From the NCBI GenBank assembly GCA_028067895.1, contig JAPTUI010000429.1:1-8191 (forward strand): DNA of 8,191 bases, read 5' to 3'. A model generated the notes under the pieces. The model ran no database searches, was not told the origin of the DNA, and saw nothing but the letters and a program-made list of their open reading frames with translations. Source of the DNA: Pseudomonadota bacterium. GTDB taxonomy: Bacteria > Pseudomonadota > Gammaproteobacteria > Steroidobacterales > Steroidobacteraceae. Numbering within the stretch: the stretch's first letter is position 1; each line of letters begins with the position of its first letter. The position numbers and the translations under genes were made by a program. Below, in pieces: positions 1 through 6,905 of the stretch.

Positions 1-1206
1 AGCGGACAACTACGCGAACATCTGGTCAAGCTCTTGAAGTTTGGTCGCGCGGCCAAGCAGCCGGACATTCTTTGGGCGCTGAGAGATCTGTCGTTCGAGG
101 TGCCCGAAGGGCAGGTGGTCGGCATCATCGGGCGCAATGGCGCCGGCAAGAGCACGTTGTTGAAGATTCTCTCCCGCATCACGCATCCCACCGGGGGAAG
201 CGTTCGAGTGCGCGGCCGTGTCGCCTCACTCCTGGAGGTGGGCACTGGCTTTCACGAAGAGCTGACCGGTCGTGAAAACGTCTATCTGAACGGTTCGATC
301 CTCGGTATGAAGCGTCGGGAGATCGACCGCCATTTTGACGCCATCGTCGAGTTCTCGGGCCTTGAGCAGTTCATCGATACCCCCATCAAGCGTTTCTCGT
401 CGGGCATGCGTCTGCGCCTTGGCTTTGCGGTCGCGGCTCATCTGGATCCCGATGTCCTCATCGTCGATGAGGTGCTGGCGGTGGGAGATGCGGGGTTTCA
501 GAAGAAATGCATTGCAACCATGGCAGACCTGCGCACCGGAGGACGAACCGTCCTCTTTGTCTCGCACAATATGGCCGCAGTCGAGAACCTGTGCTCGCGG
601 GGGATCTGGATCGACAAGGGTCAGCTGCGCATGGATGGGGGTTCCAAAGAGGTCATCAAGGCGTATCTCTCGACCTACGCCAGCGATGACGCAAAGAACA
701 CCGAGCTTGCTGTCGAAGGGCGTACGGGATCTGGAGAGGTTCGATACACGGATATCGATCTGCTAGCACCGGATGGCTCGCCGTCACCGATCATCCAGAG
801 TGGGGATGCGTTGACGTTGCGACTGCACTATCGTGCGGAAGAGGCAATTCTACAACCGAATTTTTCGCTGCGGTTTTATACGAGCATGGGAACCCTCATC
901 ACTGAAACCAGTTCCGGGCTCCACGGTGTGACGATTCATAGCCTCGCTCCGGGAGAGGGCTATGTGGATCTTGAGCTCGATGCGCTGAATCTCATTCCGT
1001 CTCGATACATGATTTCCCTGTCGATCAACGGCGGTGCAGAGGGTAAGACCATGGACGGCGACGTGCATGCATTCCTCGATGTCGAACCGTCGGGCGCGAC
1101 TGGAACGGTGCGCGCGCTGAATAGCCGCCACGGCATCGTGTACTTCGGTCAGCGCTGGGATGTGTCCGGCGCACTCAAGGCGCAGGCGAGCCGTGAGACT
1201 GCATGA
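1..1206 (+). CDS. Wzt-like ABC transporter ATP-binding protein for polysaccharide export, 5' partial
   Basis: ATPase subunit that would power export of a lipid-linked polysaccharide across the inner membrane together with a Wzm-type permease, which is not in this window. Visible motifs are Walker A GRNGAGKST (130-156), the Wzt/TagH-style stretch LLEVGTGFHEELTGREN after it, the ABC signature FSSGMR (394-411), Walker B DVLIVDE (451-471) and the H-loop histidine (565-567). All ATPase motifs are intact. After the nucleotide-binding domain a region of about 150 residues (roughly 715-1160) has the beta-rich pattern of the Wzt C-terminal domain, which in characterised Wzt proteins recognises the polymer. 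The frame is open from base 1 and the residues before the TTG at 34 (SGQLREHLVKL) look like normal Wzt N-terminal sequence. The real start therefore lies upstream of the window and the TTG is probably internal. The stop TGA overlaps the next start. The C-terminal domain has lower GC than the downstream genes. The family call is firm; the transported substrate is unknown. Confidence 0.93.
   Translation, partial: SGQLREHLVKLLKFGRAAKQPDILWALRDLSFEVPEGQVVGIIGRNGAGKSTLLKILSRITHPTGGSVRVRGRVASLLEVGTGFHEELTGRENVYLNGSILGMKRREIDRHFDAIVEFSGLEQFIDTPIKRFSSGMRLRLGFAVAAHLDPDVLIVDEVLAVGDAGFQKKCIATMADLRTGGRTVLFVSHNMAAVENLCSRGIWIDKGQLRMDGGSKEVIKAYLSTYASDDAKNTELAVEGRTGSGEVRYTDIDLLAPDGSPSPIIQSGDALTLRLHYRAEEAILQPNFSLRFYTSMGTLITETSSGLHGVTIHSLAPGEGYVDLELDALNLIPSRYMISLSINGGAEGKTMDGDVHAFLDVEPSGATGTVRALNSRHGIVYFGQRWDVSGALKAQASRETA
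1203..1206 (+). promoter_or_regulatory. ATGA start/stop overlap (translational coupling)
   Basis: The ATG of the glycosyltransferase (1203-1205) overlaps the TGA stop of the ABC ATPase (1204-1206). A purine-rich GTGAG at 1193-1197 lies 5 bases upstream and can serve as a ribosome binding site. Coupled translation of the two genes is inferred from this arrangement. Confidence 0.75.
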
Positions 1207-2474
1207 AACTGCTGGTTCTCACGCATCGCCTGCCGTGTCCGCCGCACAAGGGTGAGAAGATCCGGGCGCTGAACATCCTGAAGTTCCTCGCGACCCGCCA
1301 TGAGGTGCATCTCGTCAGCCTCGTGGATGATGACAACGATTTGCGGTATGTGGATCAGCTGCATCCGCATGTCCGAAGTCTGACCGTGCAGCAGGTACAT
1401 CCGCGTCTGCGCAAGGCTTTCGCGCTGTCAGCGGTGGCGAGCGACGAGTCGGTCAGCAGTCGGTATTTTCATGTCGCGGCGCTGCAGCGGCGAGTCGATG
1501 CGCTCATCGAGCGCGAAGGCATTGCAGGGGTCTTCTGCTCTTCGTCGCCGACGGCTGAATATGTTTTTCGCTCACGGCATGCGACTCGGTTGCGAGACGT
1601 CCCGAAGGTCATGGATCTGATCGACGTCGACTCGGTCAAGTGGCGCCACTACGCGGAGCAGTCGCATGCCGGGTCGGCCTGGCTGTATCGTCGCGAGGCG
1701 CGCTACCTTGCGGCGCTCGAGTCCAGAATCGGGCAGCAGTTCGATCGCGTCCTCGTGGTTAGCGAGGCGGAGCGCAGGTGCTGCGATTCTGTCGCGCAGG
1801 ATCGTGTGACGGCAGTCCCGAACGGCGTCGATCTGGACTATTTTGCGCCCAGTGTGGCCACATCTGTCGAGTGCCACCCGCCGACGCTGGTGTTCACCGG
1901 CGTGATGGATTATCGGCCAAATGTGGATGGCATTGCCTGGTTCGTTCGGAGCATTCTGCCGAGCATTCGGACCGCGGTTCCCGATGTGCGGCTATTCATC
2001 GTAGGCAATCGCCCGAGCAAGACGGTGCAACGTCTAGCGTCGGATCCGGGGGTCGTCGTCACGGGGTTTGTGCCAGACGTTCGTGAGTACGTTGCGCGCG
2101 GTGTGAGCATCGCGCCTCTGAGAATTGCGCGCGGTATTCAGAACAAAGTGCTGGAAGCGATGGCCATGGGACGGCCCATCGTGGCGACCCCACAGGCCTT
2201 TGAAGGGATCGATGCCGAGCCCGGCCGGGATCTCATGGTCGCGGGCGATGAAGGCGAGTTCGCAGCGCGGACGATCGAATGCCTCCAGGATCAGGCGCAC
2301 GCCGATCGGCTGGGGCGCGCGGCGCGTGCACGGGCCGAGCAGTGCTATTCGTGGTCGAAAAATCTGGCGCTCCTGGACGACCTTCTGCCGGCGACAGGCG
2401 CCGGTCCGGCGCCTGTGGTGGTTCAGCACACCCAGCGGTCTCTGCTGGCTGACGCCGTTTCACGAGCGTCCTGA
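1203..2474 (+). CDS. GT-B glycosyltransferase, exosortase A (XrtA/PEP-CTERM) system-associated type
   Basis: A 423-residue GT-B glycosyltransferase expected to add a sugar from a nucleotide-sugar donor to a growing lipid-linked glycan at the cytoplasmic membrane face. The N-terminal opening (THRLPCPPHKGEKIR, residues 7-21) and the C-terminal block APLRIARGIQNKVLEAMAMG resemble the family TIGR03087 (sugar transferase associated with PEP-CTERM/EpsH loci); this is a call from memory of the family. The donor-binding half begins near VPNGVDLDYF, followed by FTGVMDYRPNVD (231-242) and the conserved VLEAM, whose Glu is residue 318. In the usual EX7E motif the first Glu is replaced by Arg310. No signal peptide or membrane helix is apparent, as is normal for this class. 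The conserved fold seems to end near residue 396; the last 27 residues are a Pro/Ala/Val-rich tail carrying a DNA palindrome. The start is fixed by the ATGA overlap with the upstream gene. Donor and acceptor are unknown. Confidence 0.9.
   Translation: MKLLVLTHRLPCPPHKGEKIRALNILKFLATRHEVHLVSLVDDDNDLRYVDQLHPHVRSLTVQQVHPRLRKAFALSAVASDESVSSRYFHVAALQRRVDALIEREGIAGVFCSSSPTAEYVFRSRHATRLRDVPKVMDLIDVDSVKWRHYAEQSHAGSAWLYRREARYLAALESRIGQQFDRVLVVSEAERRCCDSVAQDRVTAVPNGVDLDYFAPSVATSVECHPPTLVFTGVMDYRPNVDGIAWFVRSILPSIRTAVPDVRLFIVGNRPSKTVQRLASDPGVVVTGFVPDVREYVARGVSIAPLRIARGIQNKVLEAMAMGRPIVATPQAFEGIDAEPGRDLMVAGDEGEFAARTIECLQDQAHADRLGRAARARAEQCYSWSKNLALLDDLLPATGAGPAPVVVQHTQRSLLADAVSRAS
2394..2416. repeat. 23-base perfect palindrome (11-base arms, 1-base centre)
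   Basis: The left arm at 2394-2404 (ACAGGCGCCGG) is the exact reverse complement of the right arm at 2406-2416 (CCGGCGCCTGT), with a single T between them. In RNA this can fold as a 9-pair GC-rich stem closed by a 5-base loop. It lies inside the glycosyltransferase gene, 58 bases before its stop, and encodes TGAGPAP in the non-conserved tail. No T-tract follows, so it is not a standard intrinsic terminator. It could be a protein-binding site, an RNA processing or stability element, or chance in GC-rich DNA. Confidence 0.8.
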
Positions 2475-2476
2475 CG

Positions 2477-5095
2477 ATGACGCCAGCGCTGCGTATTCCC
2501 ATCCTCGTCGAAGAGACGATTGGCCGGGACCGAAACGATGAACTCTTGAGCTTCGGCGTGCCCGTTCCGCGCGGCGCACTGCGCAGCGGGATGCAGGTCA
2601 CCCTCACGGATCCGCAGTATCGTCCATTGCCGACGGATGCGCGCCCGTTGCTGCTCTGGAGTGACGGATCGATCAAATGGCTGAGGGTCAATACGCCGGT
2701 CTCACTGCGCGGCCGGCAGCAGGCCACGTTTCATCTGAATTCGGGGGAGCCGATGCCGGCCGCCTCGCCGCATCCGGTTCCCAGACTGCGGGTCGAGAAG
2801 GACTCGGGTTACACCATCGATACGGGTGTGGCGACGTTCCGCGTGGGATTGAATGGATCGTTGATCGAGTCGGTCACGGTCCAGGGCGTCGGCCTGCTCG
2901 ATGACGCCGGGGCGCGCCTCAGCCTGACCGGGTGCACGGGGCACCCGTACCGGCCAGTCACGACCCAATTGTTTCTCGAGGAAGAGGGCGCATTGCGCGT
3001 GGCGGTGGTGCTGGAGGGCCATTTCGTGCCGGTCCGTGAGACTACCGGCGTTCCCGTACGCCTCGAGTTCAAGGCCCGTCTGATCTTCATCGCCGGGCAA
3101 TCGGTCGTCCAGCTCGAAGTGCAGCTGCACAATCCCAGCGCGGCGCGCCATCCGGGCGGACTCTGGGACCTCGATGATCGGGGTACCGCCGTGTTCGAGG
3201 ATGTCTCGCTCTCCCTGAAGCCGGTGGGCCGCGTCGAGGCGATCCACTGGTCTGCGCAAGATGCGCACGACGTTCACGTCGAAGTGCCTAAAGACCTCAC
3301 GTTCTATCAGGACTCGAGCGGCGGGGAGAACTGGGACTCGGACAACCACGTGGACGGCCGCGGCCAACCCACGGTCACCTTCCGCGGCTATCGGGTGACC
3401 TATGGGGATCCGGGCAAGATGCGGCTCATTGCCGAAGGGGATCGGCCGACGCCCGCACTCGCGGCAGTGACTGACGGTGGCGTCGTGGCCGCGACGGTGC
3501 TCGATTTCTGGCAGAACTTCCCGAAGGCCCTGCGCTGGAGCGAGGAGATCCTGGACGTAGCGCTCTTCCCGTGGGAGTGCCGGATGCCGCACGCGCTGCA
3601 GGGCGGCGAGCGCAAGCGTCAGACGATCCTGCTCGAGTTCGGGCCGGCGGGCGCAACGTCCGCCCTCAATCAGTGGCAGCACCCCTTGCGGGTCTCGCTC
3701 GACCCGGAGTGGGTCGATGCGTCCGGGGCTCTGGAGGGGTTCATCCCGGCGGCCCGCGACGGCAACGTCGACTATCTCGAATACATTCAGTCGGTCATCG
3801 AGGGACCTGAGGCCTTCGTGGCCAAGCGCGAGCGGATCGACGAGTACGGTTGGCGCAACTTCGGGGATCTCTATGCCGACCACGAAGCGGTGGAGGCCAA
3901 AGGCTGGCGTCCGCTGGTGTCTCATTACAACAATCAATACGACTTCATCTACGGCGCATTGATCCATTACCTGCGCAGCGGCGATCTGCGCTGGCGCACG
4001 CTCGCCGAAGATGCAGCGCGGCACATGATGGACATCGACATCTACCACACCGACGAAGACAAGCCGGCGTTCAACCACGGACTGTTCTGGCATACGGACC
4101 ATTACAAGCCGGCGGCCACCTGCACCCATCGCACGTACAGTGCGCAGAACGGACGCGGTCTTTCCTATGGCGGGGGACCGAGCAACGAGCACAATTACAC
4201 CAGCGGTCTGCTCCTCTACTACTGTCTCTCCGGTGACCCCGAAGCCGCGGAAGCGGTGCGCGAGCTGGCCGGCTGGGTGATCGCGATGGACCGGGGGGCG
4301 GGTGAGGGGGCTGAGGCCGGACCGACGGGACTGGCGAGCAAGACCGTCGATGCGTCGTATCACAAGCCTGGCCGCGGTGCGGGCAATTCCATCAATGCGC
4401 TGCTCGACGCATTCCAGCTCTCAGGCGAACAGATGTACCTCGACAAGGCCGAGGAACTGATCGCCCGCTGCATACATCCCAAAGATGACATCCCTGCGCT
4501 CGGGCTCTCGGAGCCGGAGTTTCGCTGGTCATATCTGGTCTTTCTGCAGGTCCTGGGCAAGTATCTGCATCTGAAGCTCGAGCGTGGTGAGACGGATTAC
4601 GCCTTTCACTACGGCCGCGAAAGTCTGCTGCACTACGCTCGCTGGATGCTCGAGCACGAGGTTCCCTACCAGGACGTGCTGCACAAGGTGCTGCTGCCGA
4701 CTGAAACGTGGCCGGCGCAGGATGTGCGCAAGAGCCACGTGCTGCATCTGGCGGGGGAGTTCGCGCCGGCCGCGGAGCGCTCGGCCTTTCACGACAAGGC
4801 GGATTTTTTCTTCGCCCGCAGCCTCGAGGATCTGTTGAAGTTCGACACGGCGTACCTGACGCGCCCGCTCGTGATTCAGTGCGTGTACGGTCACCTGCAG
4901 GCGTTCTATCAGGCGCATCGCGAGGAGGGCCTCGATCTCGAATGTCCGGTCGCGGACTTTGGACGGCCTCAGTCGTTCACGGCGCAGGTGCGCGAGTGGC
5001 CCGAACGGGTGCGTGACATCGGCACCCGGTTGGTGCGCACGGGCACGGAGCGGCTCGATGTGTTCCGCCGCTTCTCGACGCCCTCGCGGTTGTGA
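2477..5095 (+). CDS. Exo-rhamnogalacturonan-lyase-like (PcRGLX/YetA-like) protein, probable cytoplasmic polysaccharide-active enzyme
   Basis: An 872-residue protein of uncertain function. The N-terminus (residues 8-90) carries FGVPVPRG (26-33) and WSDGSIKW (61-68), which fit the N-terminal RIFT-barrel domain of the exo-rhamnogalacturonan lyase (PL26, PcRGLX)/YetA-like group. Residues about 95-400 look like beta-sandwich sequence. From about 455 to 800 the helix-rich, aromatic pattern (HYNNQYDFIYGALIHYL from 483, repeated HYxxxG-type helices) suggests an alpha/alpha toroid as in polysaccharide lyases. The most conserved-looking stretch is HTDHY (539-543), HR (551-552) and GGGPSNEHNYT (565-575), a likely active-site region; these residues are inferred, not matched to a known mechanism. 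No signal peptide or membrane helix is seen, and an in-frame TGA at 2450-2452 excludes a longer N-terminus. The start lies 2 bases after the previous stop with only a weak ribosome site, so translation is probably coupled. Possible roles are lyase, uronyl epimerase or glycan-editing enzyme. Confidence 0.72.
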   Translation: MTPALRIPILVEETIGRDRNDELLSFGVPVPRGALRSGMQVTLTDPQYRPLPTDARPLLLWSDGSIKWLRVNTPVSLRGRQQATFHLNSGEPMPAASPHPVPRLRVEKDSGYTIDTGVATFRVGLNGSLIESVTVQGVGLLDDAGARLSLTGCTGHPYRPVTTQLFLEEEGALRVAVVLEGHFVPVRETTGVPVRLEFKARLIFIAGQSVVQLEVQLHNPSAARHPGGLWDLDDRGTAVFEDVSLSLKPVGRVEAIHWSAQDAHDVHVEVPKDLTFYQDSSGGENWDSDNHVDGRGQPTVTFRGYRVTYGDPGKMRLIAEGDRPTPALAAVTDGGVVAATVLDFWQNFPKALRWSEEILDVALFPWECRMPHALQGGERKRQTILLEFGPAGATSALNQWQHPLRVSLDPEWVDASGALEGFIPAARDGNVDYLEYIQSVIEGPEAFVAKRERIDEYGWRNFGDLYADHEAVEAKGWRPLVSHYNNQYDFIYGALIHYLRSGDLRWRTLAEDAARHMMDIDIYHTDEDKPAFNHGLFWHTDHYKPAATCTHRTYSAQNGRGLSYGGGPSNEHNYTSGLLLYYCLSGDPEAAEAVRELAGWVIAMDRGAGEGAEAGPTGLASKTVDASYHKPGRGAGNSINALLDAFQLSGEQMYLDKAEELIARCIHPKDDIPALGLSEPEFRWSYLVFLQVLGKYLHLKLERGETDYAFHYGRESLLHYARWMLEHEVPYQDVLHKVLLPTETWPAQDVRKSHVLHLAGEFAPAAERSAFHDKADFFFARSLEDLLKFDTAYLTRPLVIQCVYGHLQAFYQAHREEGLDLECPVADFGRPQSFTAQVREWPERVRDIGTRLVRTGTERLDVFRRFSTPSRL

Positions 5096-5097
5096 GG
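5094..5097 (+). promoter_or_regulatory. Ribosome binding site GAGG for the second glycosyltransferase
   Basis: GAGG at 5094-5097 overlaps the TGA stop of the lyase-like gene and lies 7 bases before the ATG at 5105. The spacing supports that ATG as the start. It is the clearest Shine-Dalgarno-like match among the gene junctions of the window. Confidence 0.6.
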
Positions 5098-5104
5098 CGA
5101 GCCG

Positions 5105-6280
5105 ATGAGTACCGAACTCGCGGTAGTGTCGAGCGAGCGCAGTCCGGTCCCTCCCGGGCTGCTCTACATCGTCAACAGTCTCAACCCCGGCGGCACCGAG
5201 CGGCTGGTGATGGAGATGGGTCTCGCGTTCCGGCGTGAGTTCCGGGTGGCGATCGTCTGCCTCGATGAGCCGGGGCTCTGGGCCACGGATCTGCGCCGCC
5301 AGGGCGTTCCCGTCCACTGCCTCTGGCGTCAGCCCGGATTGGATCTGAGCATGCCGGTGAAAATTGCCCGCCTCGCACGGGAGATCGACGCGGCAATCAT
5401 CCATGCGCACCAATGCACCCCGTGGTTCTACGGGGCATTGTCGCGGATGTTCCACGGCGCGCCGAAGCTGCTGCTGGAGGAGCACGGCCGCTTCTATCCG
5501 GAGGAAGACAAGCCCGCCCGCCGGCGCGTCAACCGGGCGGTCATCGTGCCGCTCTCGCACCGGTTCGTGGCGGTCTCTGAGGATGTGCGCTGGCGGCTCG
5601 ATCGCTACGAGGGCCTGGACGCCGCGCGGGTGGATGTGATCTACAACGGCGTCGACGTCGGACCCGGATTGGCCTCGCCAGAGCGCCTCGCGTTGCGCCA
5701 GACCCTGGGGTTCACCGAGCACGACATCGTGGTCGGGACTGTCGGGCGATTCGACCCGATCAAGAATCTGCCGATGTTCATTGAAAGCCTGGCCGCGGCC
5801 CGGGAGCAGAACCGCCGCATCCGCGGGCTTCTGGTCGGGGACGGGCCGGAGTTCGGGGCCGTGAAGGCGTTGCTCGGGACCCACGGTCTCGAGGATGCGG
5901 TGCGCCTGACCGGGTTTCGCAGTGATGCCCGGCAGCTGGTGCAGTGCCTGGATCTGTTCGTTCTGTCGAGCTTCAGCGAAGGCACGTCCATGGCGCTGCT
6001 CGAGGCCATGGCGAGCGGGGTGCCGGCCGTGGTCACGGCGGTGGGCGGCAATCCGGAGATCGTCGTCGCCGGTGAAACGGGATGGGTCGTGCCCTCGGGC
6101 GCCGTCGCGGCGCTGACCTCGGCCGTGCTCGATGCGGCGGCCGACGAGTCGCTGCGGCGGGACTTCGGCCGGGCGGGTCGGCAGCGGTTCGAGGACAATT
6201 TCACGTTTAGTCGGATGATCGAATGCTATCGTGAGCTTTACCGCTCGATGATGCCGTCTGCGGTCCGGAACCCCGCGTGA
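5105..6280 (+). CDS. Glycosyltransferase family 4-type protein
   Basis: A 391-residue retaining GT-B glycosyltransferase expected to transfer a sugar to the glycan intermediate at the inner face of the membrane. The acceptor-side domain opens with LLYIVNSLNPGGTERLVMEM (Gly-Gly loop at residues 29-30). The donor domain follows VIYNGVDV, with GRFDPIKN (Arg215 and Lys220, the usual phosphate-contacting pair), LLVGDGPE, and an intact EX7E motif in FSEGTSMALLEAM (Glu292 and Glu300), then SGVPAVVTAVGGNPEIV. Length and motif order are typical of GT4. It resembles the sugar transferases found in exosortase A exopolysaccharide loci, but a specific subfamily cannot be assigned by eye. It starts 9 bases after the lyase-like gene with a good ribosome site and its stop overlaps the next start. 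GC is markedly higher than at the left end of the window. Sugar specificity is unknown. Confidence 0.93.
   Translation: MSTELAVVSSERSPVPPGLLYIVNSLNPGGTERLVMEMGLAFRREFRVAIVCLDEPGLWATDLRRQGVPVHCLWRQPGLDLSMPVKIARLAREIDAAIIHAHQCTPWFYGALSRMFHGAPKLLLEEHGRFYPEEDKPARRRVNRAVIVPLSHRFVAVSEDVRWRLDRYEGLDAARVDVIYNGVDVGPGLASPERLALRQTLGFTEHDIVVGTVGRFDPIKNLPMFIESLAAAREQNRRIRGLLVGDGPEFGAVKALLGTHGLEDAVRLTGFRSDARQLVQCLDLFVLSSFSEGTSMALLEAMASGVPAVVTAVGGNPEIVVAGETGWVVPSGAVAALTSAVLDAAADESLRRDFGRAGRQRFEDNFTFSRMIECYRELYRSMMPSAVRNPA
6277..6280 (+). promoter_or_regulatory. GTGA start/stop overlap (translational coupling)
   Basis: The GTG start of the acyltransferase (6277-6279) overlaps the TGA stop of the glycosyltransferase (6278-6280). 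GGAA at 6267-6270 lies 6 bases upstream as a ribosome site. The next Met in that frame is far inside the conserved beta-helix, so GTG is the only sensible start. Confidence 0.7.
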
Positions 6281-6900
6281 GTCCTGCACCTTCAACCTCT
6301 GCCGTGCGACGAAGCGCGAAAGCCATCGTCTTCGCGATCGCGCTGGTCATCGTCCTGCCGCTCATTGTGCTGTCGTGGCTCGAGAAGCGTCTCGCCCGCA
6401 GTGAGCTCGTTTTTCTGCTGTGCGCCCAGACGCTGGCGGTCGTGCCCGGATTTCCGGGACAGTGGTTGCGCGGCGCCTACTATTTCGGAACCCTCGACCG
6501 CTGCTCCTGGGAGGTTCGGTTCGGCTTCGGAACGCTGTTCACGCACCGCGGGGCCGCGATCGGACCCAGGGTCTCCACGGGTGCCTATTGCATCATGGGG
6601 CACGCGATCATCAGCGCGGACGTGATGATCGGCAGCCGCGTGAGTATCCCGAGCGGCAAACGCCAACATCTGGATGAAGCGGGTCGTCTGGCCCCGGTCA
6701 CCCGCTTCGAGCACGTCCGTGTCGGTGAGCAGTGCTGGATCGGGGAGGGCGCGATCCTGCTGGCGGACGTCGCTGAGGGGTGCATCGTGTCGGCGGGCGC
6801 GGTCGTCATTGACGCGATGCCGGCCGGGAAGCTCATCGGCGGTAATCCTGCGCGCGTCATCCGAGACATTGAACGGGCGCCGGCGGCCCCGGGGACCTGA
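6277..6900 (+). CDS. Membrane-anchored hexapeptide-repeat (left-handed beta-helix) acyltransferase
   Basis: A 207-residue acyltransferase likely to acetylate (or otherwise acylate) a sugar of the exopolysaccharide. One hydrophobic segment at residues about 16-33 (AIVFAIALVIVLPLIVLSW), preceded by Arg/Lys, predicts an N-terminal membrane anchor with the catalytic domain in the cytoplasm. From about residue 85 the hexapeptide pattern is clear: GAAIGPRVSTGAYCIMG, IISADVMIGSRVSIPSG, VRVGEQCWIGEGAILLADVAEGCIVSAGAVVIDAMPAGKLIGGNPARVI, the last being the standard end of this fold. The SGKRQH stretch with His131 interrupts the coils and is the probable catalytic or substrate loop, as in WcaF/colanic-acid-type and XrtA-locus acyltransferases. 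The start is GTG, in a 4-base overlap with the upstream stop. The donor is presumably acetyl-CoA, which is inferred from the family. Confidence 0.88.
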   Translation: MSPAPSTSAVRRSAKAIVFAIALVIVLPLIVLSWLEKRLARSELVFLLCAQTLAVVPGFPGQWLRGAYYFGTLDRCSWEVRFGFGTLFTHRGAAIGPRVSTGAYCIMGHAIISADVMIGSRVSIPSGKRQHLDEAGRLAPVTRFEHVRVGEQCWIGEGAILLADVAEGCIVSAGAVVIDAMPAGKLIGGNPARVIRDIERAPAAPGT

Positions 6901-6905
6901 TCCAC

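Noticed and set aside
2477..2545. Possible signal peptide at the start of the lyase-like protein
   Set aside because: The first 22 residues (MTPALRIPILVEE...) lack a charged-hydrophobic-cleavage pattern and merge directly into the barrel domain; an upstream in-frame stop excludes a longer form.
3356..3365. 10-base palindrome GGCCGCGGCC in the lyase-like gene
   Set aside because: Short GC-only palindromes are expected by chance in DNA of this composition; there is no loop or conserved context.
2702..4363. 553-codon open frame on the minus strand opposite the lyase-like gene
   Set aside because: It mirrors codon bias of a high-GC gene on the other strand. Its translation is rich in Arg, His and Pro without recognisable domains, whereas the plus strand has clear motifs.
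4529..6295. 588-codon open frame on the minus strand across the second glycosyltransferase
   Set aside because: It overlaps a well-supported glycosyltransferase entirely, and its composition (Arg/His/Gln-rich, low complexity) is typical of an antisense shadow.
6877..6896. GC-rich inverted stretch (GCGCCGGC and CCCCGGGG) just before the amidotransferase as a possible terminator
   Set aside because: The arms are very short self-complementary runs with no usable loop and no T-tract, and the next gene starts within 10 bases in the same operon.
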